DNA from: Vombatus ursinus
Lineage: Eukaryota; Chordata; Mammalia; Diprotodontia; Vombatidae
Assembly: GCF_900497805.2 (NCBI RefSeq)
Contig: NW_020954687.1
Span: forward strand, 6,779,490 to 6,843,489
DNA length: 64,000 nucleotides
Direction of reading: 5' to 3'
Shown here: positions 11,100 through 22,738 of the stretch, piece by piece
Position numbering within the stretch: the first letter of the stretch is position 1
Layout: every line of letters begins with the position of its first letter
Position numbers and translations under genes: made by a program
Notes under the pieces: model-generated
Seen by the model: only the letters and a program-made list of their open reading frames with translations
Databases searched by the model: none
What the model was told of the DNA's origin: nothing

Positions 11100-11225
11100 T
11101 TTGATTTTAAGTTCCTTAAAGGCAGGGATTATCTTTTGCCTTTTTTGGTAACCTTTGCACTTAGAACAGTGCCTGGCACATAACAAATACTTAATAAATG
11201 TTTAATGACTTTTATTGACTACTAT
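11100..11225 (+). repeat. L2 LINE 3' end
   Basis: 'taagttccttaaaggcaggg', 'gaacagtgcctggcacataa' and 'cttaataaatgtttaatgac' identify the L2 tail. Confidence 0.8.
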
Positions 11226-12125
11226 ATGATATTGTGTTAGTTCATTAAGACTCAGCATATTACATGACTTCCTGAAAGAGATCTGTCCAATGATTCATAT
11301 AGGAAAAGTTACATCGGTAATAACTGCTTATTGTCCAGCTCATGGAAAGCTATTGGATGTCTGATACATTGAATTAGTATACATATCCTGCATAGGCACT
11401 GCAGAGGCGCAATGAGTTGGGCCTAAAATTGGACTGGATAAAGAGCAAGGTGAAATGCATTTGGGAAACCGCATCATGTTTTCAATGATCTGAGCTAAAT
11501 TCTAATGCAAAGACCCATCTTTTCAGCACAAATATTCTGGCATTGCTCTGTTGAAAGGAGTCTTAGGACACCATAGCCTCATAGGGATAGATAACTCATA
11601 TTCTATGGAGAGATACCCACGGTGGTCATGACCTGCATGTAAGAAGTAGCCTATGGGCTATCTTTTGAGGAAATGTATTATCAGAAAATGGGGGAGGAGA
11701 TCAATCCGTTATGAGGGTCAATCAGATATTTTTATCAAATAACAGTTGGATAGGACTCCACTGTTGCTCATACCTTCCCCCAACATAAATAAAGGCAAAT
11801 GAAGGCCATCAGCACATTGGGTGGACACTTCATAGATGATCTGTGTGAGAATATTGGCAAAGATCACTAAAGATGAAAAGGAATTGGAAAAGTTGAAAAT
11901 CTTCATTGATGGAGGGGATACACATATTGATCAAATCACAGTTATATCAAGTCTCTAAAGTACAGAAATATTATTGAAACTGTCATCTTAAAATTCCACA
12001 TCTTTCACACTTCTAACAAATTATTCAGATGAGATTCATCAGGTAAATATGCAATAAAATATATTTGTAGAGTTCTCTGAGAAGTTGCCAGTTTAAATTC
12101 ATTTTGAGTATTCTGCAATATTAGA
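11225..12125. other. Unassigned sequence, possibly an antisense retroelement
   Basis: About 900 bases that I could not assign. A 62-codon minus-strand frame (11718-11906) has the look of decayed coding sequence, and the style of 11380-11990 suggests an old processed or LINE copy, but I cannot name the family. Confidence 0.3.
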
Positions 12126-12129
12126 ACCT

Positions 12130-12365
12130 TCCTACTCATAATTATAATAATAATAATATTTAACATGAGCAGAACATTTCTCTATTTAAGATATGCTTTA
12201 ACATACATTTCATTTGATCTCAGAATGACCTTAACATAGGCAAATCAGGTATGATTATCTTCATTTTCCAGACAAGGAAATTGAAGATCAGAGAAATTGC
12301 TCAAGTTTGCACAGGTAGTAATTGGCAGAGCACGCACAAAAGCATGCCTTTGTAGTCTAACTCAA
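12130..12365 (-). repeat. MIR-type SINE
   Basis: Reverse-complement MIR: an AAT-rich start, 'catttcatttgatctcagaa', 'tgattatcttcattttccag' and 'caggtagtaattggcagagc'. Confidence 0.7.
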
Positions 12366-12604
12366 AATGGTTGCCCTTTTACCCTTAGAATTAAATCCCC
12401 CAGCAGTATAATGATCAATCAAATTTCCATGACCATCATATCTAAAGTTTTACATTAAATAATGCAGGGAGAAAAAGAATGCTAAGAAGATAGGGTTGAA
12501 ATATCATTATCATAACAAGTGATTTTTTTAATAGAATTTTGGGTCTAAAAGAAACATCACTGATATATTAAATCACCATTCTGCTTCTAGGCACACCTAG
12601 TAAG

Positions 12605-13225
12605 TCTTGGTAATATTCCTCAAGCATCTATCTGACCATGTCATTCTCTTGTTCAGTAAGTTCCAATTGCTTCTTGTTACTTCTAGGATGAAACACAAAC
12701 TCATCTGTTTGGTCTTTAAAGACCTTCACAAGTTGGCCTTAATCAACCTCTATGCACTTATTAAAGATTACTCCTCTTCACTCACTCTGCTATTCAACCA
12801 AACTGATCTTGCTGTTTTTTGCCACCACACTCTATCTGCTATCTCTGAAGCCATTTTCATAGATTGTCCCCATGCCTACAACGTACTTCCTAATTCACCT
12901 CCACCTCTCAAAATTCCTAATTTCTATCAAAGCTCAGTTGAAACATCACCCCTTCATGAGGCTTTTACCTGATCTAATCAGCTGCTTGTACCTCTCCTCC
13001 AAAAAAAAACACCTTATGATTTTCATTTATTTTGTGGATAATCATGTATATAAATATATGCACATACATTTATATACATGCATTACACACATATACATGT
13101 AATTTCCTCTAATGGAATGTAAACTCCTTAATGGCAGGGAGTATTTCATATTCATTTTGGTATCCCCAGTATCTAACACAGTGCCTGATATAGAGTAGTC
13201 AATTAATAAATCCTTGTTGAGCAAT
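12605..13225 (+). repeat. L2 LINE, ORF2 C-terminus and 3' UTR
   Basis: Long contiguous L2: 'ctgaccatgtcattctcttg', 'taggatgaaacacaaactc', 'cttcatgaggcttttacctg' and the tail 'tggaatgtaaactccttaat', 'ctaacacagtgcctgata'. A TA/CA-rich tract (13040-13100) interrupts the region before the tail. One frame stays open for 121 codons (12607-12972) and still reads like L2 ORF2 C-terminal sequence. Confidence 0.8.
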
Positions 13226-13479
13226 CATTGAAACTCTGAGGCAACTGTTGTATAGCTCTGTTGAAAACCTTATGAGGTTATTTTTTTAATTGTATATTCT
13301 GAAAAAAAAAAAAGTTATAATCCCTTGAGATTAAAGACAGGTTTGGAGGTGTATTAGAAGCCTAGTAGATTAAGGAAGCAAATTATATGCAGATATAATT
13401 GTGGAGTCATAGAACATTAGAACCTTGGAGATCACAGGTTATGAAGGCTAAAAAATAAACCAACCAACCAATTCTCCTA

Positions 13480-13622
13480 GGAAGGGTGAATGGGACTCTA
13501 CTGGCTCAGGAGTCAAAAGCCCTGGATTAAAGCCCTGCTCCTAATGCTTACTACCTATGTGACATCAGGCAAGTCACTTAATCTCTCTAACCCTTAGTTT
13601 TCTCTTCTGTAAGGGTATAAAA
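13480..13622 (+). repeat. MIR-type SINE, 3' truncated
   Basis: 'gactctactggctcaggagtc', 'gtgacatcaggcaagtcact' and 'cccttagttttctcttctgt' are the MIR head and core. The element stops where L1-like sequence begins. Confidence 0.65.
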
Positions 13623-13639
13623 GAAAGTGGTAAATCTTA

Positions 13640-14294
13640 CTCAAGAAATGGAATCCCTGAAAACTTGAAAATATCAAACAAGTAAATTGAGATAACCTCC
13701 ATGAGAAAAAAAGAACTATTAGGACAAAATCAAAAGATTGGAAAAATAGAAGACAATGTTAAGATTTCTTCTATAAGAACAACCAACTTAGAAAACAGGT
13801 CAAGAAGAGATCATTTAAGAATAAGTGTATTCACTGAAAACTGATTTTTTTTTAAAAAGCCTGGACACAATTTCAAGAAATCGTAAGTAAAAAAAAAAAT
13901 CTAAGCCTACTAGAGGCAGGTGAAAAAGACAGAAAGAATCCACCAATCATATCTTAAAATAAACAAACAAAAAAGGAATGACATAGCCAAAATCCAGTTT
14001 CCGTATAAAAAGAAAGAAAACAAGATACTATAAGCACCCAGAGAATCAGTTAAAGTTCCAAGGCATTAGAGTCAGGATCACATGAAGCCTGGCAGCTTCT
14101 ACTATAAATGAGAAGAGATTTTGGAAAACAATATTCTATAAAGGCAAAAGAGATAGGCTCACAACCAAGAATAATTAACCCCACAAAGTCAGTATAATCA
14201 TACAGGGGGAATTAATGGAATTCAGGATTTTGGGGGGGGGTGGAGTTAGGCAATGGAGTTCAGTGACTTGCCCAGGGTCACACAGTTAGTGAGT

Positions 14295-14363
<69 letters not shown>

Positions 14364-15785
14364 CTAGATTTGAACTAAGGTCCTCCTGAGTCCAGGGCCA
14401 GTGCTCTGTCCACTGCACCACCTTGCTGCCCCAGGAATTCAGGATTTTGAAGCCAGTCTGATGAAAAGACAAGAGATGAGTGGGAACTTTGAAATACAAA
14501 CTCAATAATCTGAAGAAACACAAACAAATAAATTTATTTGAACAATTATAACGATCTGAATGAAGATGTGATGTTAATGGAGGGTGGGGAGGAAAAATAC
14601 AAGTGTTCCTTGAGAATGTTAATGTCTTCCAAGAGCATTTACAGAATTAAACAAGAAAAACAGAGGTCTAGGAGGTGGAATGGTTCTGTTCTCAGGGCTT
14701 GAAGAGGAAAAAAGAGAAGGAAGCATAAAAGGAATACACTAATGAAAGAAGGAAGAAGGAGGTGGAACTTAGTTTTAATAATTGGAATGTGTGAGAAGAA
14801 GAGTATACAAACATAGAGGAAGGGGTGGCAGAAGAGGGTATCAGATGGATCTCACAGACAAAGGGATGCTAAACAAACTCATAAACTCAGACTTTAGTCT
14901 GCAAATACGACAAACACAATGGGGAAACAAATATGGACGGGAGTATGAGTTAAATGGGAGGATGATACTGGGTGTGGTAATGAGCAAAACAAATTTTCTG
15001 ATCCTGAAAGGGTAGTTAAAAGGGAAAGTGAGGACAGAAGAAAAGAATTAGAATCTAAGGTTTTTTATTGCCTCTTAGACAAGTAGGGAATAGCTGAACA
15101 AATAAATCTATTTTGCCTTAAGAAATGAAAAAAATGTGATTACAGAGAACTCTAGGTAGCTTGAACTGATGCAGAATGAAGTGAGCAGAACCATAAAAAT
15201 AACAACATTGTCAAGATAAATCTGAACAACTTCAGAATTCTGATCCATTTAATGACCAACCATTTTTCCAGAGGACCTATGATGAACCATGTTACTCACC
15301 TTTCTGACAGAATGGTCATGAACACAAGATGCAAAGATATATGCTTTTTGGAAATGGCCACTATGTGGATAATATTTTCCTCAGCTATACTTCTTTGCTA
15401 CAAAGGGTATTTTTTTTCTTTTCCTTTCTCTTTTTTCTCATTTTTTGGGGGAGGTTAAAGGGGAGATAGGATTAGCAATAGTTACACAAAAAGAGAACTA
15501 TTGTTTTTTAAAGTCTCAAAAGAAGACAGAAAGAAGCACAGAGAAGCAGGGCAGTTTTGAAAGTAACATATATATGGACATATATATATAAAATCAAGCA
15601 GTATGAAATGAAGATTTGTAATTTCACATAGAATGTTTTTGTGTTCCACTGTATATATGGAAATGTTCTTTTTTGGTGTTTAATTTCAGAATGAAAATGT
15701 TTTTAACAAGAAATGTAACATTAGTAAAGTGCTATGTTTTGCAATTTGAACTTCATTTTATAAAAAAGGGAAAAACATCAATGGG
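13640..15785 (+). mobile_element. ORF1-plus-3'-end L1 derivative lacking ORF2 (HAL1-like or deleted L1)
   Basis: The first kilobase (13640-14216, resuming after a SINE at 14450) carries decayed L1 ORF1: 'agaaagaatccaccaatcat', 'agaatcagttaaagttcc', 'agcttctactataaatga' and 'ccaagaataattaacccc' correspond to the RRM and C-terminal parts of ORF1p. An A/G-rich spacer of about 550 bp follows. At about 15100 the sequence switches to the last ~150 bp of ORF2 ('gatgcagaatgaagtgagcag') and the L1 3' UTR. The roughly 3.5 kb that should encode endonuclease and reverse transcriptase is absent. Either this is an older half-LINE that was mobilised without ORF2, or a deletion removed ORF2. All reading frames are broken. 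Confidence 0.55.
14233..14433 (-). repeat. tRNA-derived SINE carrying an internal (TG)n microsatellite
   Basis: A 16-bp duplication GGAATTCAGGATTTTG flanks the element (14217-14232 and 14434-14449), proving one insertion event into the L1-like host. Inside the SINE, just after 'gtcacacagttagtgagtg', about 65 bp of TG dinucleotide (14296-14360) replace the few bases 'gtgtct' seen in other copies; the SINE then resumes with 'gaggctagatttgaac'. The microsatellite therefore grew within the SINE. Confidence 0.92.
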
Positions 15786-16124
15786 TGCATGTGTATAACA
15801 TAAATTCTTCTGTTAACTATGCCTACAAAAAGGCTATCTGTTCAAACCATGTGGCCTCAGCCAAAGAAAACCATCCTCCTTGGGACATTTCATCTAAAAT
15901 GGAGACATTGCCTTGTGTGAAATAAATCATTTTTAAAATCTAGTCTTGTTGAATCCCAGACTGTGAACTGAAGACAAAAGTTGCGTCATAGAATCATATA
16001 TATAATCTTGGGGTTGAAAGAGAAGGAAAGGGAAGAAGCATTTATTAAGCACATACTATATGCCAGGCACTGCACTAAGCACTGTACAGGTATTCTCTTA
16101 TTTACATACAGCCCACTAAGAACA

Positions 16125-16492
16125 ACTAGTTCAGTCATTTTTCAGTTATATCCAGTCCTTTGTGACCCCATTTGGGGTTTTCTTGGCAGAGATACTGGAG
16201 TGGTTTGCCATTTCCTTCTCCAGCTCTTTGCACCCTGAGGCAAACAGTTAAGTGACTCCTTCAAGTGACTTACAGCTGATAAGTATGAGGCCAGATTTGA
16301 CCTGACTCCGGAGACAGAGAGACAGAAACAGACAGACAGACAGACAGACACACACACACACAGAAAGAGAGAGAGACAGAGAAACAGAGACAGAGATAGA
16401 GAGACAAAGAGACAGAGTTAGAGACAGAGAGACAGAGACAGAGAGATAAATTTGACTGACACTCTATCCGCTGCACCACCTAACTATCCTAG
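16125..16492 (-). repeat. SINE with RTE-like tail, split by an internal GACA/GAGA tract
   Basis: Reverse-complement tRNA-SINE of the long type: its RTE/BovB-like 3' part ('agttatatccagtcctttgtg', 'tttggggttttcttggcag', 'gtggtttgccatttccttc') is followed by the core. At 16312 a 135-bp GACA/GAGACA repeat begins, and the tRNA head ('ctctatccgctgcacc') follows it at about 16460. The repeat sits inside the element, so it arose after or during insertion. Confidence 0.85.
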
Positions 16493-16805
16493 CTGCTACA
16501 ATAGTCTAGGTGAGAGATAATGAGGACCTGAAGTAGGGTAGAGACCATGTTGGTGGAGAGAAAGAGATCGTGTGAAACATGTTACGGAGACAGAATGAAT
16601 AAGACTTAGCAAATGATTTGATATTGGGAGAGTAGGAGTATGGTGGTTGAGGGAGAGTGAGTAGTTGAGGGTGACTCTAACCTGAGTGACAGGGAAACAG
16701 ATGGGGATGGGGAGGTGTTAAAAGAAAGGATAACGCTGAAGAGAGAACAGTTGCAAGCAAAACAAGCTTCCTGGGACTGAAGTGGGTTGGGTGTTAAAAG
16801 AAGGA
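16490..16805 (-). repeat. Antisense L2 LINE fragment
   Basis: 'ctacaatagtctaggtgaga', 'gatgggga..ggaggtg' and 'gagtagttgagggtgactct' are the reverse complement of L2 ORF2 RT-region sequence. It ends before an A run at 16808. Confidence 0.65.
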
Positions 16806-16834
16806 TAAAAAAAAAAAAAGCTAAAGGGCTGCCC

Positions 16835-17070
16835 ATTAGTTGACTGAACAAACTGTGATCCATGGACGTAAAGGAATATTATTGCACCATAAGAAATTAT
16901 GAAATATTATTTCAGAGAAGCCTGGGAAGTATTAACTGACATAGAATGAAGTGAGCAGAACCAGTAGAACAAGTTAGACAACGATAACATTGTAAATTTA
17001 ACAGTCATTATGACAAGGCATGGACCCCAGGAGTTGTATTTCTTCCTAATTCAGGAGGAGAAGAAACCAT
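16835..17070 (+). repeat. L1 3' end fragment
   Basis: 'ctgaacaaactgtgatccat', 'attattgcaccataagaaat' and 'gaatgaagtgagcagaacca' are the last coding part of L1 ORF2. The homology fades near 17070. Confidence 0.75.
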
Positions 17071-17975
17071 CTTGGGGTGGGAATTGGAGGAAGAATTTTT
17101 TTCCACTGCAGCGGCAATTTAAAATCCTTTTGGAAAGGCGTATAAAGAAGAGAATTAAAGAAATGAGAGAAAGGAAGGGAGGAGTATGAGGGAAGAGTTG
17201 GAGAGAGATGAGTGGGGGTGGGGAGGAGAGACGAAAGTGGAGGAGAAAAGGGGAGAGGGAGAATGAGACAGAGAGAGACACAAAGAGACAGAGTCAGAGA
17301 GAGTCAGAGACAGAGAGATAAAGACAGAGAGACCTGGGGAGAGACAGAGAGACAAGGAATGGGAACCTCATGAAATGGACCAGAAAGAATTGGTGGCATA
17401 GAAGCATTAGGTCAAAGGAGAAAGATAAGAAGGATCTATCAGTCTTTCTAGGCATCTTGGAGCAGTAGGTTGAGGCTACGGCTACTGATTATAGCCACCT
17501 CTTCAAGGACTGAGGGAAAAGTATTCTTTCCCTAACTTCCCTTCCTCATGGTACCCATTTATTAACAGCCACTGTTACAAATTTTGTTTTGTTCTTTACC
17601 ACAAAGTTTCTGGTAACCTGAGTTTTGTCTCTACTACAAGGCCAGGAGTTAGCTATAGATAAAAATAAATTTAAATTAAGGCAAAGAGCCAAATCTCTGC
17701 CTTAATGTTAGGAATTTTCCTAACCAGGTCTTGGAACAATTATTCCTAATATTTTATTTAATATAAATTCTATAAATCAGTGGAGGAGGGGGTCATTTTA
17801 TTGCTCCTATACTAAAAACAAGATAAATGTTCTAACCTAGTGCAGCTGATTAAATCTCCAGAAACAAAAGGGCTGAGAAGGAGAGACGGTGAAGTAAGGA
17901 CTCTTGGTCTCAACATACTCTCAATAGAGGCTAGCATCTGTGAGTCTTACTTAAAGAAAAACAATTTCTCTAATC
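17070..17975. other. Unassigned sequence with a GA/GACA simple repeat
   Basis: A purine-rich block at about 17150-17355 ends in a GACAGA-type repeat (17250-17355) very like the one at 16312-16446. I recognise nothing in 17360-17975, although this stretch lies between two pieces that could belong to one L1 tail. Confidence 0.45.
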
Positions 17976-17977
17976 AA

Positions 17978-18545
17978 AGCAATGACCAACCACTTCTCCA
18001 GAGGACCTATGATGAAGTATGTTACTCACCTCCTCACGGAGGCAGGATGAATTCAAGCTGCAAAATGAAATGTACATTTTTTGAATATGTGTGGATTTAT
18101 TCTGATTAAACTATAGTTATTACTCAAAAATAGAGTTTTTTCCTATTTCAAGTGTGTTTGTGGGGGGGGGAGTATTTAGGGGAAAGTTGAAATAATGATG
18201 GTGATGCCAAAAAAAAAAAAAAAGAATCAACATATATGTGCGTGTGTGTGTGTGTGTGTGTGTATTTAAGCACACATATGAGAACAGAAGGAGGTAAAGG
18301 AGAAAGTACAACAAGATAGTTTTGAGAGTAATAGGTTGATTTATTACATATGGTTTTTAAAAAGCAAATAGTATCAAATATGGTTTGTTAAGCAATCCTT
18401 TTTTCTGTCCTACATTATATATAGAAATGTTCATGGGTTGTTAGGGTTTGGGGGGGCACAGGAGGAATCAAGTTCAACATTTTTAAAAAATGTTCCCTTT
18501 AATGCATGTGAGAATCATTCTAATAAAGATTTTATAGAAATGAGA
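17978..18545 (+). repeat. L1 3' UTR
   Basis: 'caatgaccaaccacttctcc', 'gaggacctatgatgaagtat' and 'ctcctcacggaggcaggatg' open the marsupial L1 3' UTR, which runs to 'gattttatagaaatgagaa'. A TG/CG repeat lies at 18236-18262. It may continue the piece at 16835-17070 across an insertion of about 900 bp. Confidence 0.7.
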
Positions 18546-19225
18546 AAGTAAGCACATGGTCCTTTCAATTGACATTTTCTAGTAATAATACCATATGTGG
18601 TTTCCCCACTCATTCAGGGTCTTCCTCTATTTCAGATATCTTTAAATTAAATTCCTCAATGCTTTCCAAATTGTATCATCCCAAGGTGTATATACTTCTC
18701 TGTACATGTGATCTGGTCCAGCTGTTCTTTTCAACTTCATTTTTTAAGTGGCATTTCCACGTACCCATATTCTAACACCCTGGAGACTGAAATATTACAA
18801 TACAAATGTGGTGGCCCAAATATCATGGATGATGAAAATAGATCATTTTAGAAGTGCATGTAGATGTGCTCTATTTTTCATCTATTTGTTGTTCTGTTCT
18901 AAGTTTCATCTAGAAAGGTTCCCTGGAATGATCTTTCTCAGTTGGGTCTATTGCTAAACTTTCTACAGAGTTGCTTTATACTTTACCATTCTTCACAGTC
19001 CCTTCTCCCCACCCCTGTTCTTTTTTAGATTCTGTTTATTTTAGAAGTGCACGTAACTGAACATTAGAGGGGAAAAAAATAGTTCCAATCCCACTTTTCT
19101 CAACCCTAGTTTAGTTCCCACTTTCCAAGTTGGATTGAGATTGTGGACCCAGCCAACCAAGGTCCAAGTAAAGACACAGACAAGGGAATCATGGCTTTTA
19201 AATGGGGCAGCGTGGCTGCAAAAAC
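18545..19225. other. Unassigned sequence
   Basis: No gene or assignable repeat is seen. Confidence 0.45.
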
Positions 19226-19227
19226 CT

Positions 19228-19395
19228 GAGGCAGCCAGGCAGTGAGGTGGATAGAGTTCTGGGCATGGAGTCAGGAAGATATGAATAAATCATGCCACAG
19301 ACACTAGCTGTGTGACCCCGGGTAAGTCACTTAATCTCTGTCAGCCCTAGTTTCTCAACTATAAAATGAGGATTATAATAGCACCTACTTTCCAG
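19228..19395 (+). repeat. MIR-type SINE
   Basis: 'tgaggtggatagagttctgg', 'agctgtgtgaccccgggtaa' and 'ggattataatagcacctact' give the full MIR order from head to 3' domain. Confidence 0.75.
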
Positions 19396-19555
19396 AGTTG
19401 TTGTAGGGATTAAATAAGAAAACTGAAGTTCAGGGAGGTTAAGTGATTTGGTCAAAGTCACTCAGATAGTGAAAGAACTAAGACTGAAATCCAGGTTCTC
19501 TAATTCCAACTCCAACATGCCTTCTTATTATGCTATAATACCTCCCTTTCTTTTT
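19396..19555 (-). repeat. MIR-type SINE, opposed to the preceding copy
   Basis: 'aaactgaagttcagggaggt', 'cactcagatagtgaaagaac' and 'gaaatccaggttctctaatt' are a reverse-complement MIR core. It directly abuts the plus-strand copy, so the two meet 3' end to 3' end. Confidence 0.65.
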
Positions 19556-19759
19556 CTGTTACTAATGGAGGTACATAAGCTACTACTGTCTCCTTGGTGG
19601 GTTTTTTTTTTTTGCATGTTAATCATGAATGTTGCCATATGAGAGGATGAAGTATTTAATGATATAATGTTGTTTTTTTTTTTGTTAGAGACTCCATTTC
19701 ACCAAGAGCCATTATAGTAGGACTTTTTGTGAAAGAAACAATCTATGCCATTAGAAAAT

Positions 19760-20095
19760 TCCTTCATGTCACCAAGTTAAATTCCCCACCACAAACATGT
19801 CTGTGCGCCGTCTCTTACCTCATGCCCATACCTGGACTACACGCCTTCCTTACCTCCACCTATTAAATGCATCCTTAGCTCCCTTCAAGGCTCAGCTTAT
19901 GTACTACCTCCTATAGTAAGCCTTTCCTGGTCCTATCTTTCTTCAAATTGTTATGTATAAATGTATTTTTGACTTTATATCTCACCAGCATAATGAAATC
20001 TCCTAGGAGACAGGGAATGTTTTTCCCATGCCCTTGTATTCCCAGCAGTTGACACAATGCTTCATAGGTGCTTAATGACTTCAAAAATGTTTTTG
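19760..20095 (+). repeat. L2 LINE 3' end
   Basis: 'agctcccttcaaggctcagc', 'agtaagcctttcctggtcct', 'cttgtattcccagcagttga' and 'tcataggtgcttaatgactt' follow the L2 ORF2 end and 3' UTR. Confidence 0.8.
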
Positions 20096-20124
20096 TTTGG
20101 ATTATGTCTATTTCCTTCTATGCT

Positions 20125-21010
20125 ATCCCTAGATGGAGAATCTCAGTCACAGAATTTGAGAGCTGAAAGAGACCTCAGTGGCCATCTAGTTCAATCTATA
20201 AATAAAAGGAGTTCTAACTATAACATACTCAACAAGTAGTTACCCAGCCTCTGCTTGAAGACCTCCAAAGAGGGGAAATCACTACCTCTTAAGGCTACCC
20301 ATCTTTCTTTTTGACAACTCTAAAGGTTTTCCTGCTACTAAGCCTCAATTGGCCCCTTAGTAAAATCCACCCATTGCTCCATGTTCTGCCCTCTCAGGTC
20401 AAATAGAACATGTCTAATCCTTCCTCCAAAGGACAGTCCATCAGACTCTTGAAGACAGCTCTCTTCTAAATATGGGCTAAATATGTCCACTTCCTCCAAC
20501 AGATCCTCAAATGACATGAATTTAAATCCCTTAACCATTCTAGTTGACCTCCTGTGTACTGTCCAGCTTTTTTGTTTTCAGTCATTTTTCAGTCATGTCT
20601 GACTCTTCATGACCCCATTTGGAGTTTTCTTGGCAAAGATACTGGAATAGTTTACTATTTCCTCCCCCAGCTCATTTTACAGATGAGGAAACTGAGGCAA
20701 ATAGGGTTAAGTGACTTGCCCAGGGTCACACAGCTAGTAAACGTCTGAAGCCACATTTGAACTCAGGAAAATGAATCTTTCTCACTCCAGGCCTGGTGCC
20801 ACCTAGCTACCCCTGTCTCCATCTTATCAATGTCTTTCCTAAACTGTGGCATCTAGAACTGAACACAATACTCCAGATAAGGTCTGATGAGAGCTGAGAA
20901 CAGTAGGAATGCTACTATCCTATTCCTGGAAGTAATTTGGCTTTTAATGCAGCTCAAGACTGCATTTCCTTTCATTAATTCACGAATAGTAACTAAGAAT
21001 GATTTCATAT
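20125..21010 (-). repeat. Antisense CR1/L3 LINE, split by a SINE
   Basis: The plus strand shows the reverse complement of CR1/L3 ORF2 and 3' end: 'gagctgaaagagacctcagt', 'ctgcttgaagacctccaaag', 'ccattgctccatgttctgcc', 'aacacaatactccagataag' and 'aatgcagctcaagactgcat'. The homology is contiguous on both sides of the SINE at 20572-20814, and the whole is one roughly 640-bp CR1 fragment. It is strongly diverged. Confidence 0.75.
20572..20814 (-). repeat. tRNA-SINE with RTE-like 3' tail
   Basis: 'agtcatgtctgactcttcatg', 'cccatttggagttttcttgg', 'tttacagatgaggaaactga' and 'gcccagggtcacacagctag' run tail-to-head. The ends are fixed by the CR1 host; flanks 'ctgtccagctt' and 'ctgtctccatctt' look like a decayed duplication. 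Confidence 0.85.
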
Positions 21011-22145
21011 AGCATATTATAGTAATGCTTCATATTTATTCATTCAACAAAAATTCATTAAGCAGCTACTGTGTGCAATGAGTTGTTCTAGGAACCAAGT
21101 ATGTATCAGCTGAAGAGTCCCTTAACATTCTCTTTTTTAAATTAAAATATAGTTCTTTTTGGTCTTTCCTCCTGCTTCTGTCAGTATTCTCTGCATATCC
21201 TCATTCTCTCAACTGATCAACATATTTTTAGAACAGATTTCCGCCACCTCGTTCTGACACCCAGCTCCATGAGAACTCTCTGTGCAAATGCTGGATGTGA
21301 CAGTTAGAAGGTCACGAGAATTTGTTCAATTTATAGAAAATATATTAAACTCCTGAAACTAATGAAAAACGTACAGAAAAGGCAATACTCAGCTCTCAAG
21401 TACAAAGATAAAGTTTTTATCATCAACTTTTTAATACTTAGATTTTCAGAAAAAAAAATTTCAACAGATCATAGGAGAAAAAAGAATTGAAGTAGTTTCA
21501 TCTGTTTCTCTCCAGTATCAATAATGTCCACTCAAGCCTTCACTATATCCTCATTTACACCCACCACCACCATCACCACCACCACATTGGGAACCCAATA
21601 TCCTTCCTTCTCACAACCCTGGTTTGCAGCTGACTCCTAGACTCCACTGACAATTCTGGCTCTAGCATTAAATTTAGTCAAGCTTGATCAAAGCTTAGAA
21701 CAATGCCCAAACCTCTAGCTTTCAGTTCTAGCCCAAATAGTATTACCATTTCATCCAATCTCCCAAGTAGAAAAAAATCAACTGCAGCAAATGGCCTCTT
21801 CTAGATATTTCTGGCTGATATTAAAAAGAGAAGAGAGGGAAGATGAGTTCTCTATTTTTAGATCAGTCTCTCTCTGTCAATGAAATAAGGCACTATTCTT
21901 TCTCCCATCTCAGATTTTCATTTCAAAATGACCAACAGGTTGGAAATGACATAATATAAAGGACATGACAGACTTAGACTTGTCAGTGATAAGGGGCAGA
22001 CTCTTTGTTAAATTATCTATCTTAAGAAATCTGTGGGTATAGCTCCTACAACCATTTTAAGGATATTCCAAGATAAGAAAGAATCAGAAAAAATAATTTT
22101 ATAATAAACCTGAAAACATAAATTACCTCAGGGAAAAAAATCTCT
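21010..22145. other. Unassigned sequence
   Basis: About 1.1 kb without a recognised gene or repeat, apart from the unnamed 'aagcagctactgtgtgcaat' repeat at 21040-21110 and a short CAC triplet run at 21559-21588. Confidence 0.45.
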
Positions 22146-22529
22146 GACTAGAATTTCTGGGAAAGCTGAAAAGCATTCTGGGAAAATCAGATTCATATCA
22201 CCACCCTATACCATATACCAAAATAGGATAAAAATAGATGTATACCCTGAATATTAAAGATTGTACCATTAAAATATTTAGAAAAATAAGTTCACATACC
22301 TTTTATAGACATGACCAGTGGGTAACTTCTTAACAAATCAAAGAATAGAGATAATTACAAAAGACAAAACGGATAAACTCTATTATATGAAATTGAAATG
22401 CTTTTGCACAACAAAATCAATTCAACTAGGATAAGAAAAGCACTCAACTCAACTAAATATTTGACATATGTACTTATATACATATATATATATATATATA
22501 TATGCAACATAAATATAAGGAAAGGCCTG

Positions 22530-22738
22530 CACCTATGATTTCATGAGCATGGGGACCTCTCAGAGAAAGAAATTCCTAATAAAACAGACTAATAGCTTCT
22601 CTACAATTTATAATCTTGGAGAGTTATTGAAAATGCCAAGAGGTTAAGAAGTGATTTGCCAGTATTCACACAGTCAGTATGTGTCAGAGATAGTACCTGA
22701 ACCCAGGTTTTCCTGGTGTCACACTACACTGACTGTCA
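22530..22738 (-). repeat. MIR-like SINE inside the old L1
   Basis: 'tttataatcttggagagttat', 'gaggttaagaagtgatttgc' and 'gtatgtgtcagagatagtac' match the same reverse-complement SINE family as the copies at 7660 and 39355. L1 homology flanks it on both sides. Confidence 0.65.

Noticed and set aside
14278-14523. His/Thr-repeat protein
   Set aside because: Translation of the (TG)n tract within a SINE.
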